Source: Candidatus Margulisiibacteriota bacterium
GTDB taxonomy: Bacteria; Margulisbacteria; Termititenacia; Termititenacales; Termititenacaceae
Assembly: GCA_031264205.1 (NCBI GenBank)
Contig: JAISEH010000106.1
Span: 1-33,067 of the forward strand
Length of the DNA: 33,067 nucleotides
Reading direction: 5' to 3'
Shown: positions 7,901 to 14,337 of the stretch, in pieces
How the letters are laid out: each line of letters starts with the position of its first letter
Numbering within the stretch: the first letter of the stretch is position 1
Notes under the pieces: generated by a model
Database searches by the model: none
The model's input: only the letters and a program-made list of their open reading frames with translations
Told to the model about the DNA's origin: nothing
Program-made: the position numbers and the translations under genes

Positions 7901-8012
7901 TGAGGGCTTTGCAGGCTTGTGTGCCGCTGTAATCAAATTCGCAGGCTTGCCCGATAACAATAGGCCCGGCGCCGATGATCATGATTTTTTTGAGGTCTGT
8001 GCGTTTAGGCAT
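4917..8012 (-). CDS. carB: Carbamoyl-phosphate synthase large subunit
   Basis: A 1031-residue CarB, slightly shorter than the usual ~1,070. The two ATP-grasp halves are evident. The first (about 1-400) starts with GAGPIVIGQACEFDYSG and has NPRVSRSSALASKATG. The second (about 540-920) has GGGPNRIGQGIEFDYC and NPRASRTVPFVSKATG. A helical oligomerisation segment lies between them and an MGS-like allosteric domain closes the protein. It makes carbamoyl phosphate from bicarbonate, glutamine-derived ammonia and two ATP for pyrimidine and arginine synthesis. The small subunit carA is not in the window. The ATG overlaps the end of the upstream methyltransferase gene by 8 nt, with SD GGAG 7 nt before it, so the two are co-transcribed. 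Confidence 0.97.
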   Translation of the reverse strand: MPKRTDLKKIMIIGAGPIVIGQACEFDYSGTQACKALKKEGYAIVLVNSNPATIMTDPEFADRTYIEPIRPDIVAKIIEKERPDALLPTVGGQTALNCTLELMKLGVLEKYGVELIGAGIEAIKKAEDRKLFKDAMTKIGLDMPRSREVYSLEEARDFIKTIGFPAIIRPSFTLGGTGGGIAYNDVDLERIVNNGLDLSPAHHVLLEESIIGWKEIELEVMRDLKDNAVIICSIENLDPMGIHTGDSITIAPVQTLTDKEYQRLRDYAIAVMREIGVSTGGSNVQFALDPRSDRICIIEMNPRVSRSSALASKATGFPIAKIAALLAVGYTLDEIPNDITRVTPASFEPTIDYVVTKIPRFAFEKFRDADDTLNTQMKSVGECMAIGRTFKESMRKALRSLEISAVKCQDEKIEEKLSRPNCERIWYILHAFRRGYAVERVQELSRIDKWFLQQLRELAAETPESLAAENKARGVKGVVYKKVDTCGAEFEAQTPYLYSTYEQEDEIAPTGNKKIAILGGGPNRIGQGIEFDYCCVHASFALRQAGYETIMINSNPETVSTDYDTSDRLYFEPLTHDDVLNIVRAEKPDGVIVQYGGQTPLKLSLKLESSGAKIIGTLPKNIDVAEDRKLFGRLIDRLGIKQPPNGTATSIEEALKAANKISYPVMVRPSYVLGGRAMEIVYDEEGLRYYMKTAVEASPEHPVLIDKFLEDAVEIDVDAISDGAEALVAGIMEHVEEAGIHSGDSASVIPTFSLAAETLDIIEKHTIALARELKVIGLMNVQYAVKDGVVYVLEVNPRASRTVPFVSKATGVSWAKLGALVMAGQKLKDLGAKKVLPKYWSVKEAVLPFAKFHGQDVMLGPEMRSTGEVMGLAENFGMAYAKAQIAAGERLPETGQKIFISVHDPYRDEKLLWAARKYQELGFEIVCTRGTGDFLRENGVTVSEIAKAREGHPNIIDAIANHEIGLIFNTPSGKGARQDDYYIRQAGLRYQTMCVTTVAAAIMVAKGLEALLHGKLDVKALQDYHKENNVQ

Positions 8013-8742
8013 TTTGTTTCTCCACCAAATAATACACCGACGGGCTTAATTTCAGCCAGCCGGAAAAGCCTTGCGCGAGTCTTTCTTTGAAACACAGCAG
8101 CGGCGCACCGCAGATTTTTTTCAAAAGCGGCAAACGGAAATTGGACACGCCGAGAGTTTTTTTAAGGCGTAAATTATTCTGTTTAAAAATTTTTTCCGCA
8201 TAACGCGGGTGAAAATTATAAAAATCTTTCGCGCCGCGTTTGGCGGGCGCCAGCGCGAACGGCCGCATTTTTGACCGGCCCAAACACCAGCGCAAAATTT
8301 CTAAAATATTCCTTTTGTTGGCGATCTCGATGACCGCGCGACCGCCGGGTTTCAAGACGCGCGTGATTTCCGCGATCGCCGCCGGCAGATCCGTCAAATG
8401 ATGCGCGGCGCGCACCAGCAATGCCGCGTCAAATTCTCCGTCCGCAAAAGGCAGCTCGTACACCGATCCCTGCACAGTCTTTAATTTCGCGCCGCGCATT
8501 TTCCTGGCCAGCTCCAGCAGATTTGGCGCGTAGTCAAGCAGCGTGCAGTCCGCAAACCTCGGCAGGTAAACGTCCGCCAAGCGGCCAAACCCGCCGCAAA
8601 CGTCGAGAAATTTTTGCCCCTGTTTTGGCAGCAGCCGGCGCGCCGCCAGATGGTCGCAAAAATCTTCATATTGCCGGTCGCCTTTTTCCCAGAAAATTTT
8701 TTTGTAATCAAAATCCGAATAGTCTGTGATTTTTTTGCTCAT
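8005..8742 (-). CDS. Class I SAM-dependent methyltransferase
   Basis: A 245-residue methyltransferase of the Methyltransf_11 type. Motif I appears as FLDVCGGFGRLADVYLP (about 46-62) and the acidic motif II as CTLLDYAPNLLELA. The post-motif region AALLVRAAHHLTD is followed by LKPGGRAVIEIAN, the usual motif III surroundings. The C-terminal ~90 residues are basic and may bind substrate, which cannot be identified. It is the first gene of an operon with carB, overlapping it by 8 nt, and is divergent from dnaA. No SD is seen; the leader would be about 15 nt. Confidence 0.85.
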   Translation of the reverse strand: MSKKITDYSDFDYKKIFWEKGDRQYEDFCDHLAARRLLPKQGQKFLDVCGGFGRLADVYLPRFADCTLLDYAPNLLELARKMRGAKLKTVQGSVYELPFADGEFDAALLVRAAHHLTDLPAAIAEITRVLKPGGRAVIEIANKRNILEILRWCLGRSKMRPFALAPAKRGAKDFYNFHPRYAEKIFKQNNLRLKKTLGVSNFRLPLLKKICGAPLLCFKERLAQGFSGWLKLSPSVYYLVEKQNA

Positions 8743-8763
8743 TTTTTGCCGCCAGATAAAAGG

Positions 8764-8793
8764 ATTTTAACACGCGCGTTGTTTTTTGACCAA
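8764..8793 (-). promoter_or_regulatory. Promoter of the methyltransferase-carB operon
   Basis: On the minus strand TTGGTC (8793-8788), an 18-nt spacer and TAAAAT (8769-8764) preceded by TGT (extended -10). The leader to the ATG at 8742 would be about 15 nt. Confidence 0.5.
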
Positions 8794-8799
8794 CCCCGC

Positions 8800-8828
8800 T
8801 TATCAACAGCGCCGCGATTTTGTGCACA
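8800..8828. promoter_or_regulatory. DnaA-box-like sites upstream of dnaA
   Basis: TTATCAACA (8800-8808) and TTGTGCACA (8820-8828, also readable on the opposite strand because TGTGCACA is palindromic) each differ by one base from TTATNCACA. A weaker TTGTCCACC lies at 8893-8901. They sit between the divergent methyltransferase and dnaA promoters and could mediate dnaA autoregulation or be part of the origin. Confidence 0.5.
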
Positions 8829-8862
8829 ACCCGCGCTGTTTTTGCCCTTTTTTACCCCGCGT

Positions 8863-8890
8863 TTGACATTTTTTTTTATCAGTGTAAAAT
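8863..8890 (+). promoter_or_regulatory. dnaA promoter
   Basis: TTGACA (8863-8868), a 16-nt T-rich spacer and TAAAAT (8885-8890). This gives a leader of roughly 40 nt with a GAGG Shine-Dalgarno 6 nt before the dnaA ATG, unlike the leaderless pattern of many neighbours. Confidence 0.75.
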
Positions 8891-8935
8891 ACTTGTCCAC
8901 CTCGGGGGATAAATTTTAGGTGTTTCGAGGTTTTA

Positions 8936-10282
8936 ATGGAATCTTTTTGGCCGGCCTTACTGGAAAAACTCAAAACCACCTTGTCCGGGCCCGGTTTTCA
9001 AATGTTTAAAACCTCTATTTCGCCGCTTTCGCTGGCCGATGGAGTTTTGACCCTTTCCGTGCCGTCTGACGTCATGGCCATGTGGCTCAAAGAGCGCGAG
9101 CCGCTTTTGCAGGATGTTTTCACGCGCGATTTCCGGCAAAACCTCGTGCTGGATGTGCGGGTGGCGCCGGCCGAGCCAGGCAAGGAGCCTCCCGTCGAGC
9201 GCGCTCCGGCTGCGCCGGTCAAGCCCTCCGCTGAGATAATCGCCTTTAATCCCAAATATACTTTTGAGACTTTCGTGGTCGGCAACAACACGCGTTTTGC
9301 GCACGCCGCGGCTCTGGCTGTCGCGGAAAAACCGGCCGTCGCTTACAACCCGCTCTTTACCTACGGCGGCCCCGGTCTGGGCAAAACCCATTTGATGCAC
9401 GCGATCGCCCAGCGCGCGCTGGCTTTAAATCCCAAATTAAAAATTGTGCTGGTCACCGCCGAAACTTTTGTCAACGAGGTTGTCAGTATTATTCGCGACG
9501 GCAGTGATGTCGCCCGCTGGAAAAATTTTTACGCGCGTTTCCGCATGGCCGATATTCTGCTCATCGACGACATTCAATTTCTGATGGGCAAAGACCGCTC
9601 GCAGGAAGAATTTTTCAACACTTTTAACGCTTTGTATGACACGAAAAAACAAATTATTCTCAATTCTGACCGGCCGCCCAGAGATTTGCGCGGCATTGAC
9701 GAACGCTTGAAATCCCGCATGGCCTGCGGCTTGGTCACCGATATTCAGTCGCCGGATTTTGAAACCCGTCTGGCCGTTTTGCGCAAAAAAGTCGAGAGCG
9801 ACAGCGCCGTCGAGAGCGCCAATATTCCCGAGGATGTCATTCAATACATCGCCAAAGCGCCTTTTTCCAATGTCCGTGATCTGGAGAGCGTCCTGCACCG
9901 GCTGGTCGCGCACACGGCGTTTTTTCATACGCCGATCACGGTGGACTTCGTCGCCACCTTGCTCAAAGACCTGATCCAGGCTCAGGACAAACACGTGACG
10001 ATCAGCACGATCAAGCAAATCGTCGCCGAACAAATGAAAATCGACATCGAAGAGCTTTCCGCCAAGATCCGCAAAAAAGAAATCGCCATGGCCAGACAGA
10101 TCGCCATGTATTTAGCGCGGGAATTAACCAACGCGACCAACGAAAAAATCGGCGACACTTTTGGCGGGCGCGACCACAGCACGGTCATTCACGCCTGCGA
10201 CAAGATCCGCGAGACCATTAAAACCGATCACGCGCTGCTTGATCTGGTCAACAATCTCAAAAAAGAAATTTTAGCTATTTAA
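8936..10282 (+). CDS. dnaA: Chromosomal replication initiator protein DnaA
   Basis: A 448-residue DnaA with all four domains. An N-terminal domain I (1-75, WPALLEKLKTTLSGPGFQMF) and a short Pro/Ala-rich linker (about 80-100) come first. The AAA+ domain has Walker A GGPGLGKTHL, Walker B ILLIDDIQF and LKSRMACGLVTDIQSPD. The C-terminal box-binding helix carries the signature GDTFGGRDHSTVIHACDKI. ATP-DnaA binds DnaA boxes and melts the origin. DnaA-box-like sequences lie on both sides of the gene. The start is set by SD GAGG. dnaN follows after 222 nt. Confidence 0.98.
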   Translation: MESFWPALLEKLKTTLSGPGFQMFKTSISPLSLADGVLTLSVPSDVMAMWLKEREPLLQDVFTRDFRQNLVLDVRVAPAEPGKEPPVERAPAAPVKPSAEIIAFNPKYTFETFVVGNNTRFAHAAALAVAEKPAVAYNPLFTYGGPGLGKTHLMHAIAQRALALNPKLKIVLVTAETFVNEVVSIIRDGSDVARWKNFYARFRMADILLIDDIQFLMGKDRSQEEFFNTFNALYDTKKQIILNSDRPPRDLRGIDERLKSRMACGLVTDIQSPDFETRLAVLRKKVESDSAVESANIPEDVIQYIAKAPFSNVRDLESVLHRLVAHTAFFHTPITVDFVATLLKDLIQAQDKHVTISTIKQIVAEQMKIDIEELSAKIRKKEIAMARQIAMYLARELTNATNEKIGDTFGGRDHSTVIHACDKIRETIKTDHALLDLVNNLKKEILAI

Positions 10283-10372
10283 TTTTGTGTTCTTCTGCAT
10301 ATTTCGTGTATATCTTTTGCTCGAAATTTTCAGCCCGAAACTCCGTGCGCAAACCGGCTCTTTTCCAAAAAC

Positions 10373-10452
10373 TTATGCACAAGTTTTCAGTAGCTTTAAA
10401 TCAAATTTTTCGCTATAATAAAAAAAATTTTGCGGTTATCCAGTTATGTACA
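10373..10452. promoter_or_regulatory. oriC: Candidate oriC: DnaA boxes flanking an AT-rich tract between dnaA and dnaN
   Basis: TTATGCACA at 10373-10381 is an exact TTATNCACA box. After a strongly AT-rich stretch (10394-10430) come TTATCCAGT (10436-10444, two mismatches) and TTATGTACA (10444-10452, one mismatch). Box, AT-rich unwinding tract, box between dnaA and dnaN is a classic origin layout. The same region contains the dnaN promoter, so the tract may also simply be promoter DNA. Confidence 0.5.
10414..10419 (+). promoter_or_regulatory. Probable dnaN -10 box
   Basis: TATAAT at 10414-10419 lies within the AT-rich tract upstream of dnaN. A good -35 is not evident. Two DnaA-box-like sequences lie just downstream, so DnaA may influence dnaN transcription. 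Confidence 0.4.
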
Positions 10453-10504
10453 GTCTTTATGGTTATTATGAATTTTATATACATACATGGAGGTTTTAAA
10501 TAAT

Positions 10505-11617
10505 ATGGAATTCAAATGTGTAAAAACCGATTTAAACAACGCGATACAGGTTGTTGAAAAGGCCGTGTCGATACGCAGCACGGTGGCGCAAATCGCCGGT
10601 AACATTTTGCTGGAGGCAAAAGGACAGTCTCTAAAACTCACAGCCAATGATATGGAGATCGGCATTGAGTTTGCGATCGACACCAATGTTATCGAAGGAG
10701 GCGCTGTGCTGGCTCCGGCTAAAACTTTGAGCAGCATTATTTCCAAATTGTCCGAGGGCGAGGTTTCTTTCAAAGTCGACGGCAATCACAATATTTTGAT
10801 TACGTCGAAACAATCCAAGCCGAATATTTACGGCCTGGCAATTGATGATTTTCCGGTGTTGTCCAAAGTCACCAGCGGCAAAAATCTAAAAATCGAGGCT
10901 GATGTTTTGCGGGATATGATCAGGCAGTCAATTATTGCGGTGTCTTTTGACGAGGGAAAACCTTTCCTGAACGGCATTTTGATCGAGAAAGAAAAAAATG
11001 AGTTGTGTTTTGTGGCGACTGATGGTTTTCGTCTGGCCAAGAAGACAGCGGTTTTGAGCGAGGATACGGCCGGCAATTTAAGCGTCATCGTGCCGTCGCG
11101 CGCTTTGCAGGAAATCAACCGTATTTTGCAGCAGGGAGATTATCAGGGCGTGGTGGATATTACGATCACGGAAAAGCAAATTTCATTTAGTTTCAAAAGT
11201 TTGTATTTGGTTTCGCGTTTGATTCAGGGACAATTTCCTGACTATCGCAATGTGATACCCAAGGAGCAGAAAACCAGAATAGTTGTCGCCCGCAAAGACT
11301 TGCTGGAGGCGGCGGACAGAGCGTCCATTGTGGCCAGCGCCTCGACCAATGTCATCAAGCTGGAAATGGTCGATCAGAAATTACTGATCACCGCCAGCAC
11401 GCCTACTATCGGCAATATTTCCGAGCTGGTCGATGTGCAAAAAGAAGGCGAGGACATGCAGCCGATCGCTTTCAATGTCCGGCTCGTGCTGGACGTTATC
11501 CGCAATATACAGGAAGACAATATCGTGATCGTCCTGAATGGCGCGACTTCGCCGGGCGTGATTATCCCGAAAGAAAACAAAGATTTTACTTACGTGGTCA
11601 TGCCGATACGGGTCTAG
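10505..11617 (+). CDS. dnaN: DNA polymerase III beta subunit (sliding clamp)
   Basis: A 370-residue beta clamp of normal length with the three-fold clamp-domain repeat. Recognisable segments are LSKLSEGEVSFKVDGNHNILI in domain 1, FLNGILIEKEKNELCFVATDGFRLA in domain 2, and the C-terminal YVVMPIRV characteristic of the family. The ring tethers polymerase III to DNA and is the landing site for many repair proteins. I start it at 10505 because GGAGG lies 11 nt upstream and the alternative ATG at 10487 would overlap that SD. It ends in TAG. Its last 20 nt overlap the 3' end of the opposing HTH gene. Confidence 0.97.
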   Translation: MEFKCVKTDLNNAIQVVEKAVSIRSTVAQIAGNILLEAKGQSLKLTANDMEIGIEFAIDTNVIEGGAVLAPAKTLSSIISKLSEGEVSFKVDGNHNILITSKQSKPNIYGLAIDDFPVLSKVTSGKNLKIEADVLRDMIRQSIIAVSFDEGKPFLNGILIEKEKNELCFVATDGFRLAKKTAVLSEDTAGNLSVIVPSRALQEINRILQQGDYQGVVDITITEKQISFSFKSLYLVSRLIQGQFPDYRNVIPKEQKTRIVVARKDLLEAADRASIVASASTNVIKLEMVDQKLLITASTPTIGNISELVDVQKEGEDMQPIAFNVRLVLDVIRNIQEDNIVIVLNGATSPGVIIPKENKDFTYVVMPIRV

Positions 11618-11951
11618 GTTTTTTAGTATGGCGCGAGGCCAGAGCTTGGGTCAGCGCGGAAACAGCTTTCAAGTCCGGCGCGTCCAGTCCGATCAAGGTT
11701 TCAATAATTTCTTGCAGGCAGGGATTGGAACGTATTTTTGTCCGGTCTGATCCGGTCAGCAGATATTCGATAGAGACATGTAAAACCGTGGCTATTTTGT
11801 AGGCGTCAGCGGCGCGCGGGATAATCTGGCGATTTTTCCACGAAGAAAAAGTGCCTTTAGAAATGCCCGTTTTGTAGTACAGCCATTCAAAACTGGTCTT
11901 TTGCCGCGCCACTTCATTTTTGACGATTTTCCAAAATACACGACCGGTCAT
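11598..11951 (-). CDS. XRE/CI-like helix-turn-helix regulator
   Basis: A 117-residue protein with an N-terminal XRE-type helix-turn-helix. The core is FEWLYYKTGISKGTFSSWKNRQIIPRA, followed by ADAYKIATVLHVSIEYLLTG, the classical lambda-repressor-like continuation. The C-terminal half is helical and may dimerise. It is antisense to, and overlaps by 20 nt, the end of dnaN, and is divergent from the rpsF promoter. Its own -10 (TATCAT) ends 6 nt before the ATG, so the message is probably leaderless. GGTCAT occurs twice, at 11946-11951 and 11964-11969, flanking that -10 box, and may be an autoregulatory site. It may be a captured phage repressor; targets are unknown. Confidence 0.82.
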   Translation of the reverse strand: MTGRVFWKIVKNEVARQKTSFEWLYYKTGISKGTFSSWKNRQIIPRAADAYKIATVLHVSIEYLLTGSDRTKIRSNPCLQEIIETLIGLDAPDLKAVSALTQALASRHTKKPRPVSA

Positions 11952-11957
11952 TTATTC

Positions 11958-11986
11958 ATGATAGGTCATTTAGACGGGTAATTGAA
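11958..11986 (-). promoter_or_regulatory. Promoter of the HTH gene (leaderless)
   Basis: On the minus strand TTCAAT (11986-11981), a 17-nt spacer and TATCAT (11963-11958), then six bases (gaataa) and the ATG. There is no SD. Confidence 0.5.
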
Positions 11987-11996
11987 TATTTTTTGC

Positions 11997-12025
11997 TTGA
12001 CAAATGTCTGCATATGAGTGATAAT
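11997..12025 (+). promoter_or_regulatory. Promoter of the rpsF ribosomal/SSB operon
   Basis: TTGACA (11997-12002), a 17-nt spacer and GATAAT (12020-12025) form a strong sigma-70-type promoter. The start predicted near 12032 gives a leader of about 210 nt before rpsF, the longest in the window. Confidence 0.75.
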
Positions 12026-12031
12026 ATATTA

Positions 12032-12241
12032 ATAATTATTTATTTGCAAACATTTTTTGGCACAATTGTGGTTAAGGCCACTCACACAGCGACTTCGTTC
12101 GATGTAGTACCAAAATATTACACAGTGATTTACATCATAAAAATTGCCTAGACTTCGCTTGCCAGCGCGCGGCGAAGCTGGTATTATTACGCCCCTTTAC
12201 TTGAGGGAATTTTTGATTTACAACAAAACAAGGAGTTTTTA
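12032..12241 (+). promoter_or_regulatory. Long structured 5' leader of rpsF operon
   Basis: The ~210-nt leader contains several possible helices. They are GTGG-ttaagg-CCAC near 12068-12081, GATGTA paired with TACATC (about 12101-12135), CTTCGC paired with GCGAAG (about 12153-12177) overlapping an alternative CCAGC/GCTGG pairing, and CCCT/AGGG near 12191-12207 followed by AATTTTT. Mutually exclusive pairings and a T-rich end suggest regulation by attenuation or by a ribosomal protein. I could not find the CCG-containing S6:S18 binding motif known from other bacteria. The SD AAGGAG lies just before rpsF. Confidence 0.45.
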
Positions 12242-12547
12242 ATGACCGCGTACGATTTGCTTTTCATCACCAAGCCAGAGCTGGAGGAGACCGCGCAGAA
12301 AGAGCTTATCGAAAAAGTAAAAGCGCTGATCGAGGCTGGCGGCGGCAAGATTGAGACTGTGGATATCTGGGGTAAAAAGGATTTAGCCACGCCGATCGAG
12401 AAAGCCAATCAGGGTTATTATGTGCTGATTAAATATACCGGACCGGGCACCATAAACAAAGAAATCGAAGCGCGTTTCAAGATCAACGAAAATATTTTGC
12501 GCTACATGGTTACGCTGTCCCTGCCCGAAGTCGAAGCAAAGGCGTAA
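12242..12547 (+). CDS. rpsF: 30S ribosomal protein bS6
   Basis: A 101-residue bS6. The N-terminal strand YDLLFITKPELEE, the central helix and GKIETVDIWGKKDLATPIEKANQGYYVLIKYTG are typical of the family, and the C-terminus ENILRYMVTLSL matches its last helix/strand. It binds bS18 on the platform of the 30S subunit. It heads the cluster rpsF-ssb-ssb-rpsR-rplI. AAGGAG precedes the ATG at good distance. The unusually long structured leader suggests feedback control. Confidence 0.96.
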   Translation: MTAYDLLFITKPELEETAQKELIEKVKALIEAGGGKIETVDIWGKKDLATPIEKANQGYYVLIKYTGPGTINKEIEARFKINENILRYMVTLSLPEVEAKA

Positions 12548-12551
12548 ACTC

Positions 12552-12974
12552 ATGAATTTTAACAGTATTGTTTTGAACGGCACGGTGCAGGAAAAACCGG
12601 AAACCAAATACACTACCGAAAACGGCCTGTCGGTCAGTAAATTTACGCTCAATGTCGCGCGGCCGCCGCGTCCCGACGGGCAGACGACATTCGATAAAAT
12701 TCCGGTTGTCGCTTTTGGCCGGCAGGCGGATTACGCCGCGGAAAATTTACAGGTTAATTCTCTGGCGCTGGTCGAGGGACGCATCCAGGTCAACCGCCGC
12801 GAAGCCAACGGACAGAAATTCAGCCAGACCGAGATCAACGCCAAAACAGTGCGTTTATTTAACGCGCCGGTATCCGCCGCGCCGGTGAAGACCGCGCCGG
12901 CAACCAGCAGTGAACCGCCTGCCGCCGCCGGCAATCCGTTCAGCGGCGCGACGGAAGACGATGTGCCTTTTTGA
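12552..12974 (+). CDS. ssb: Single-stranded DNA-binding protein (paralogue 1)
   Basis: A 140-residue SSB-like OB-fold protein. Residues 1-100 form the fold (NSIVLNGTVQEKPETKYT, then FDKIPVVAFGRQADYAAENL, then LALVEGRIQVNR). A Pro/Ala linker and an acidic tip, ATEDDVPF, follow. The tip resembles the DDDIPF motif through which SSBs recruit partner proteins. It starts 5 nt after rpsF with no clear SD. The fold is more diverged than in the next gene, with an atypical NARPPRPDG-like turn. One of three SSB paralogues in the window. Confidence 0.88.
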   Translation: MNFNSIVLNGTVQEKPETKYTTENGLSVSKFTLNVARPPRPDGQTTFDKIPVVAFGRQADYAAENLQVNSLALVEGRIQVNRREANGQKFSQTEINAKTVRLFNAPVSAAPVKTAPATSSEPPAAAGNPFSGATEDDVPF

Positions 12975-12984
12975 GGAATAAATA

Positions 12985-13398
12985 ATGTACAACAAAGTTT
13001 TTTTAATCGGCAGATTGACTCACGACCCGGAAGCGCGCTCGACTTCGGCGGGCGTCATGGTGTCGCGGTTTTCGCTGGCCGTGAACCGCACTTCCAAGCG
13101 CGACGCGGAAGCGGATTTTATTCGCATTGTTGCCTGGCGCAAACTGGCCGAGACCTGCAACACTTATTTGCGCAAGGGCAAGCCGGTGGCTATCGAAGGC
13201 CGTTTGCAAATCGGCGTGTACGAGAAAAACGGCCAGCAATTTCAGTCCGCGGAAGTGGTGGCGGACAGTATGCAAATGCTGGATACAAAAGCAGCGGCCT
13301 CGACCGGGACAGTTTATCCGGCCGAAGCGGGGATTTCCGCGGCCGCGCCGGAGAGCAGGCCTTTTGCCGCGACCGGTGAAGAACCGGCGCCGTTTTGA
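12985..13398 (+). CDS. ssb: Single-stranded DNA-binding protein (paralogue 2)
   Basis: A 137-residue SSB with the classical N-terminus MYNKVFLIGRLTHDPEAR, then VSRFSLAVNR, ADFIRIVAWRKLAETC and VAIEGRLQIGVYEKNGQQF, all standard OB-fold landmarks. The C-terminal linker ends in EEPAPF, an acidic-aromatic tip weaker than DDDIPF. The preceding SD is GAGGA. By sequence it is the most orthodox of the three paralogues and probably the main replicative SSB, though only the first has a DD-containing tip. Confidence 0.93.
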   Translation: MYNKVFLIGRLTHDPEARSTSAGVMVSRFSLAVNRTSKRDAEADFIRIVAWRKLAETCNTYLRKGKPVAIEGRLQIGVYEKNGQQFQSAEVVADSMQMLDTKAAASTGTVYPAEAGISAAAPESRPFAATGEEPAPF

Positions 13399-13421
13399 TT
13401 AAATATTGAAAGGAGGCAAGG

Positions 13422-13685
13422 ATGTCCAAAGATACCAAAAGAGGCGATCACAAAATGCCTTTGCCGCTGAAAAAAAGACGGGGCAAACCCTGTTATTTCT
13501 GTGAAAATCATCTGGAAGATTTAGATTATAAAGATTTGGCGCTGGTGCAGAGATTTCAATCACCGCGCGGCAAGATTTTGCCGCGACGTCAGTCCAATTG
13601 CTGCGCGAAACATCAGCGCAAGGTAGCTCGGGCCATTAAGCGCGCGCGCTACATGGCGCTGCTTCCTTATGTCGTCGAACAATAA
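13422..13685 (+). CDS. rpsR: 30S ribosomal protein bS18
   Basis: An 87-residue bS18. A basic N-terminus precedes CYFCENH, LDYKDLALVQRFQSPRGKILPRRQSNCCAKHQR and the basic C-terminal helix RAIKRARYMALLPYV. The CxxC and CCAKH pairs make this a cysteine-containing, probably zinc-binding form. It partners bS6 on the 30S platform. A strong GGAGG SD precedes the ATG. Fourth gene of the rpsF cluster. Confidence 0.97.
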   Translation: MSKDTKRGDHKMPLPLKKRRGKPCYFCENHLEDLDYKDLALVQRFQSPRGKILPRRQSNCCAKHQRKVARAIKRARYMALLPYVVEQ

Positions 13686-13712
13686 GCGGCGTAATTGTTA
13701 AAGGAGATTTTT

Positions 13713-14288
13713 ATGGAAGTTATTTTATTGCAAGATACGGAATACGGCGACAAGGGCGCTGTAGTCAAGGTCAGCGGCGGCTACGCGCGGAATTTTTTGT
13801 TTCCGCACAGGCTGGCCGTGCCGAATAACACCGGCAATCTGCGCCATGTCGAGAGCATCGCGGCGCAGAGACAGAAAAAGATAGAAAAAGAAAAACAGGA
13901 AGTGCAGGCCGTCGCGGATAAAATCAACAGCGCGGCCGAAATAGAGATCAAGGCCAAAGGCAGCGAAAACGGCCAGCTTTTCGGCGCGATCACGCATCAG
14001 CAAATCGCTGACGTGCTCAACGCGAATCTGGGCACGCAGATCGACCGCCGCCGCGTGCAGCTCAAAAGCGTGAAAGAGGCCGGCAAATATAATGTGCCGG
14101 TCAAATTAACTTTTGGCCTTACAGCGTCCGCGAAACTAAAAGTAACGGCCGAGGTCGATAAAAAAGCCGCCGCGTCGGAAAAGAAATCCCGCAAGCCGCG
14201 CAAAAAAGAAGAAATTGCCGCGGAGATCGAGGCACAGGAAAAAGCCGTCGCGGAAACCGCTCCGGAGACTCCTGCGGCCGAAGCTTAA
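13713..14288 (+). CDS. rplI: 50S ribosomal protein bL9 with C-terminal extension
   Basis: A 191-residue bL9, about 40 residues longer than the usual ~150. The N-terminal domain MEVILLQDTEYGDKGAVVKV and GGYARNFLFPHRLAVP is canonical. A connecting helix and a C-terminal domain with GQLFGAITHQQIADVL and DRRRVQLKSVKEAGKYNVPVKL follow. After about residue 150 comes a Lys/Glu/Ala-rich tail. bL9 binds the base of the L1 stalk. The ATG at 13713 is chosen over an upstream TTG because AAGGAG lies 7 nt before it. It closes the rpsF cluster. Confidence 0.96.
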   Translation: MEVILLQDTEYGDKGAVVKVSGGYARNFLFPHRLAVPNNTGNLRHVESIAAQRQKKIEKEKQEVQAVADKINSAAEIEIKAKGSENGQLFGAITHQQIADVLNANLGTQIDRRRVQLKSVKEAGKYNVPVKLTFGLTASAKLKVTAEVDKKAAASEKKSRKPRKKEEIAAEIEAQEKAVAETAPETPAAEA

Positions 14289-14337
14289 CGCTTCGGTCGA
14301 ATTCTCTTTTGAACGAGAGCTAAAATAGGAAGCCGCA

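Noticed and set aside
12060..12110. Possible tRNA-like sequence in the rpsF leader
   Set aside because: No acceptor stem, T-loop GGTTCGA or CCA; only short local hairpins.
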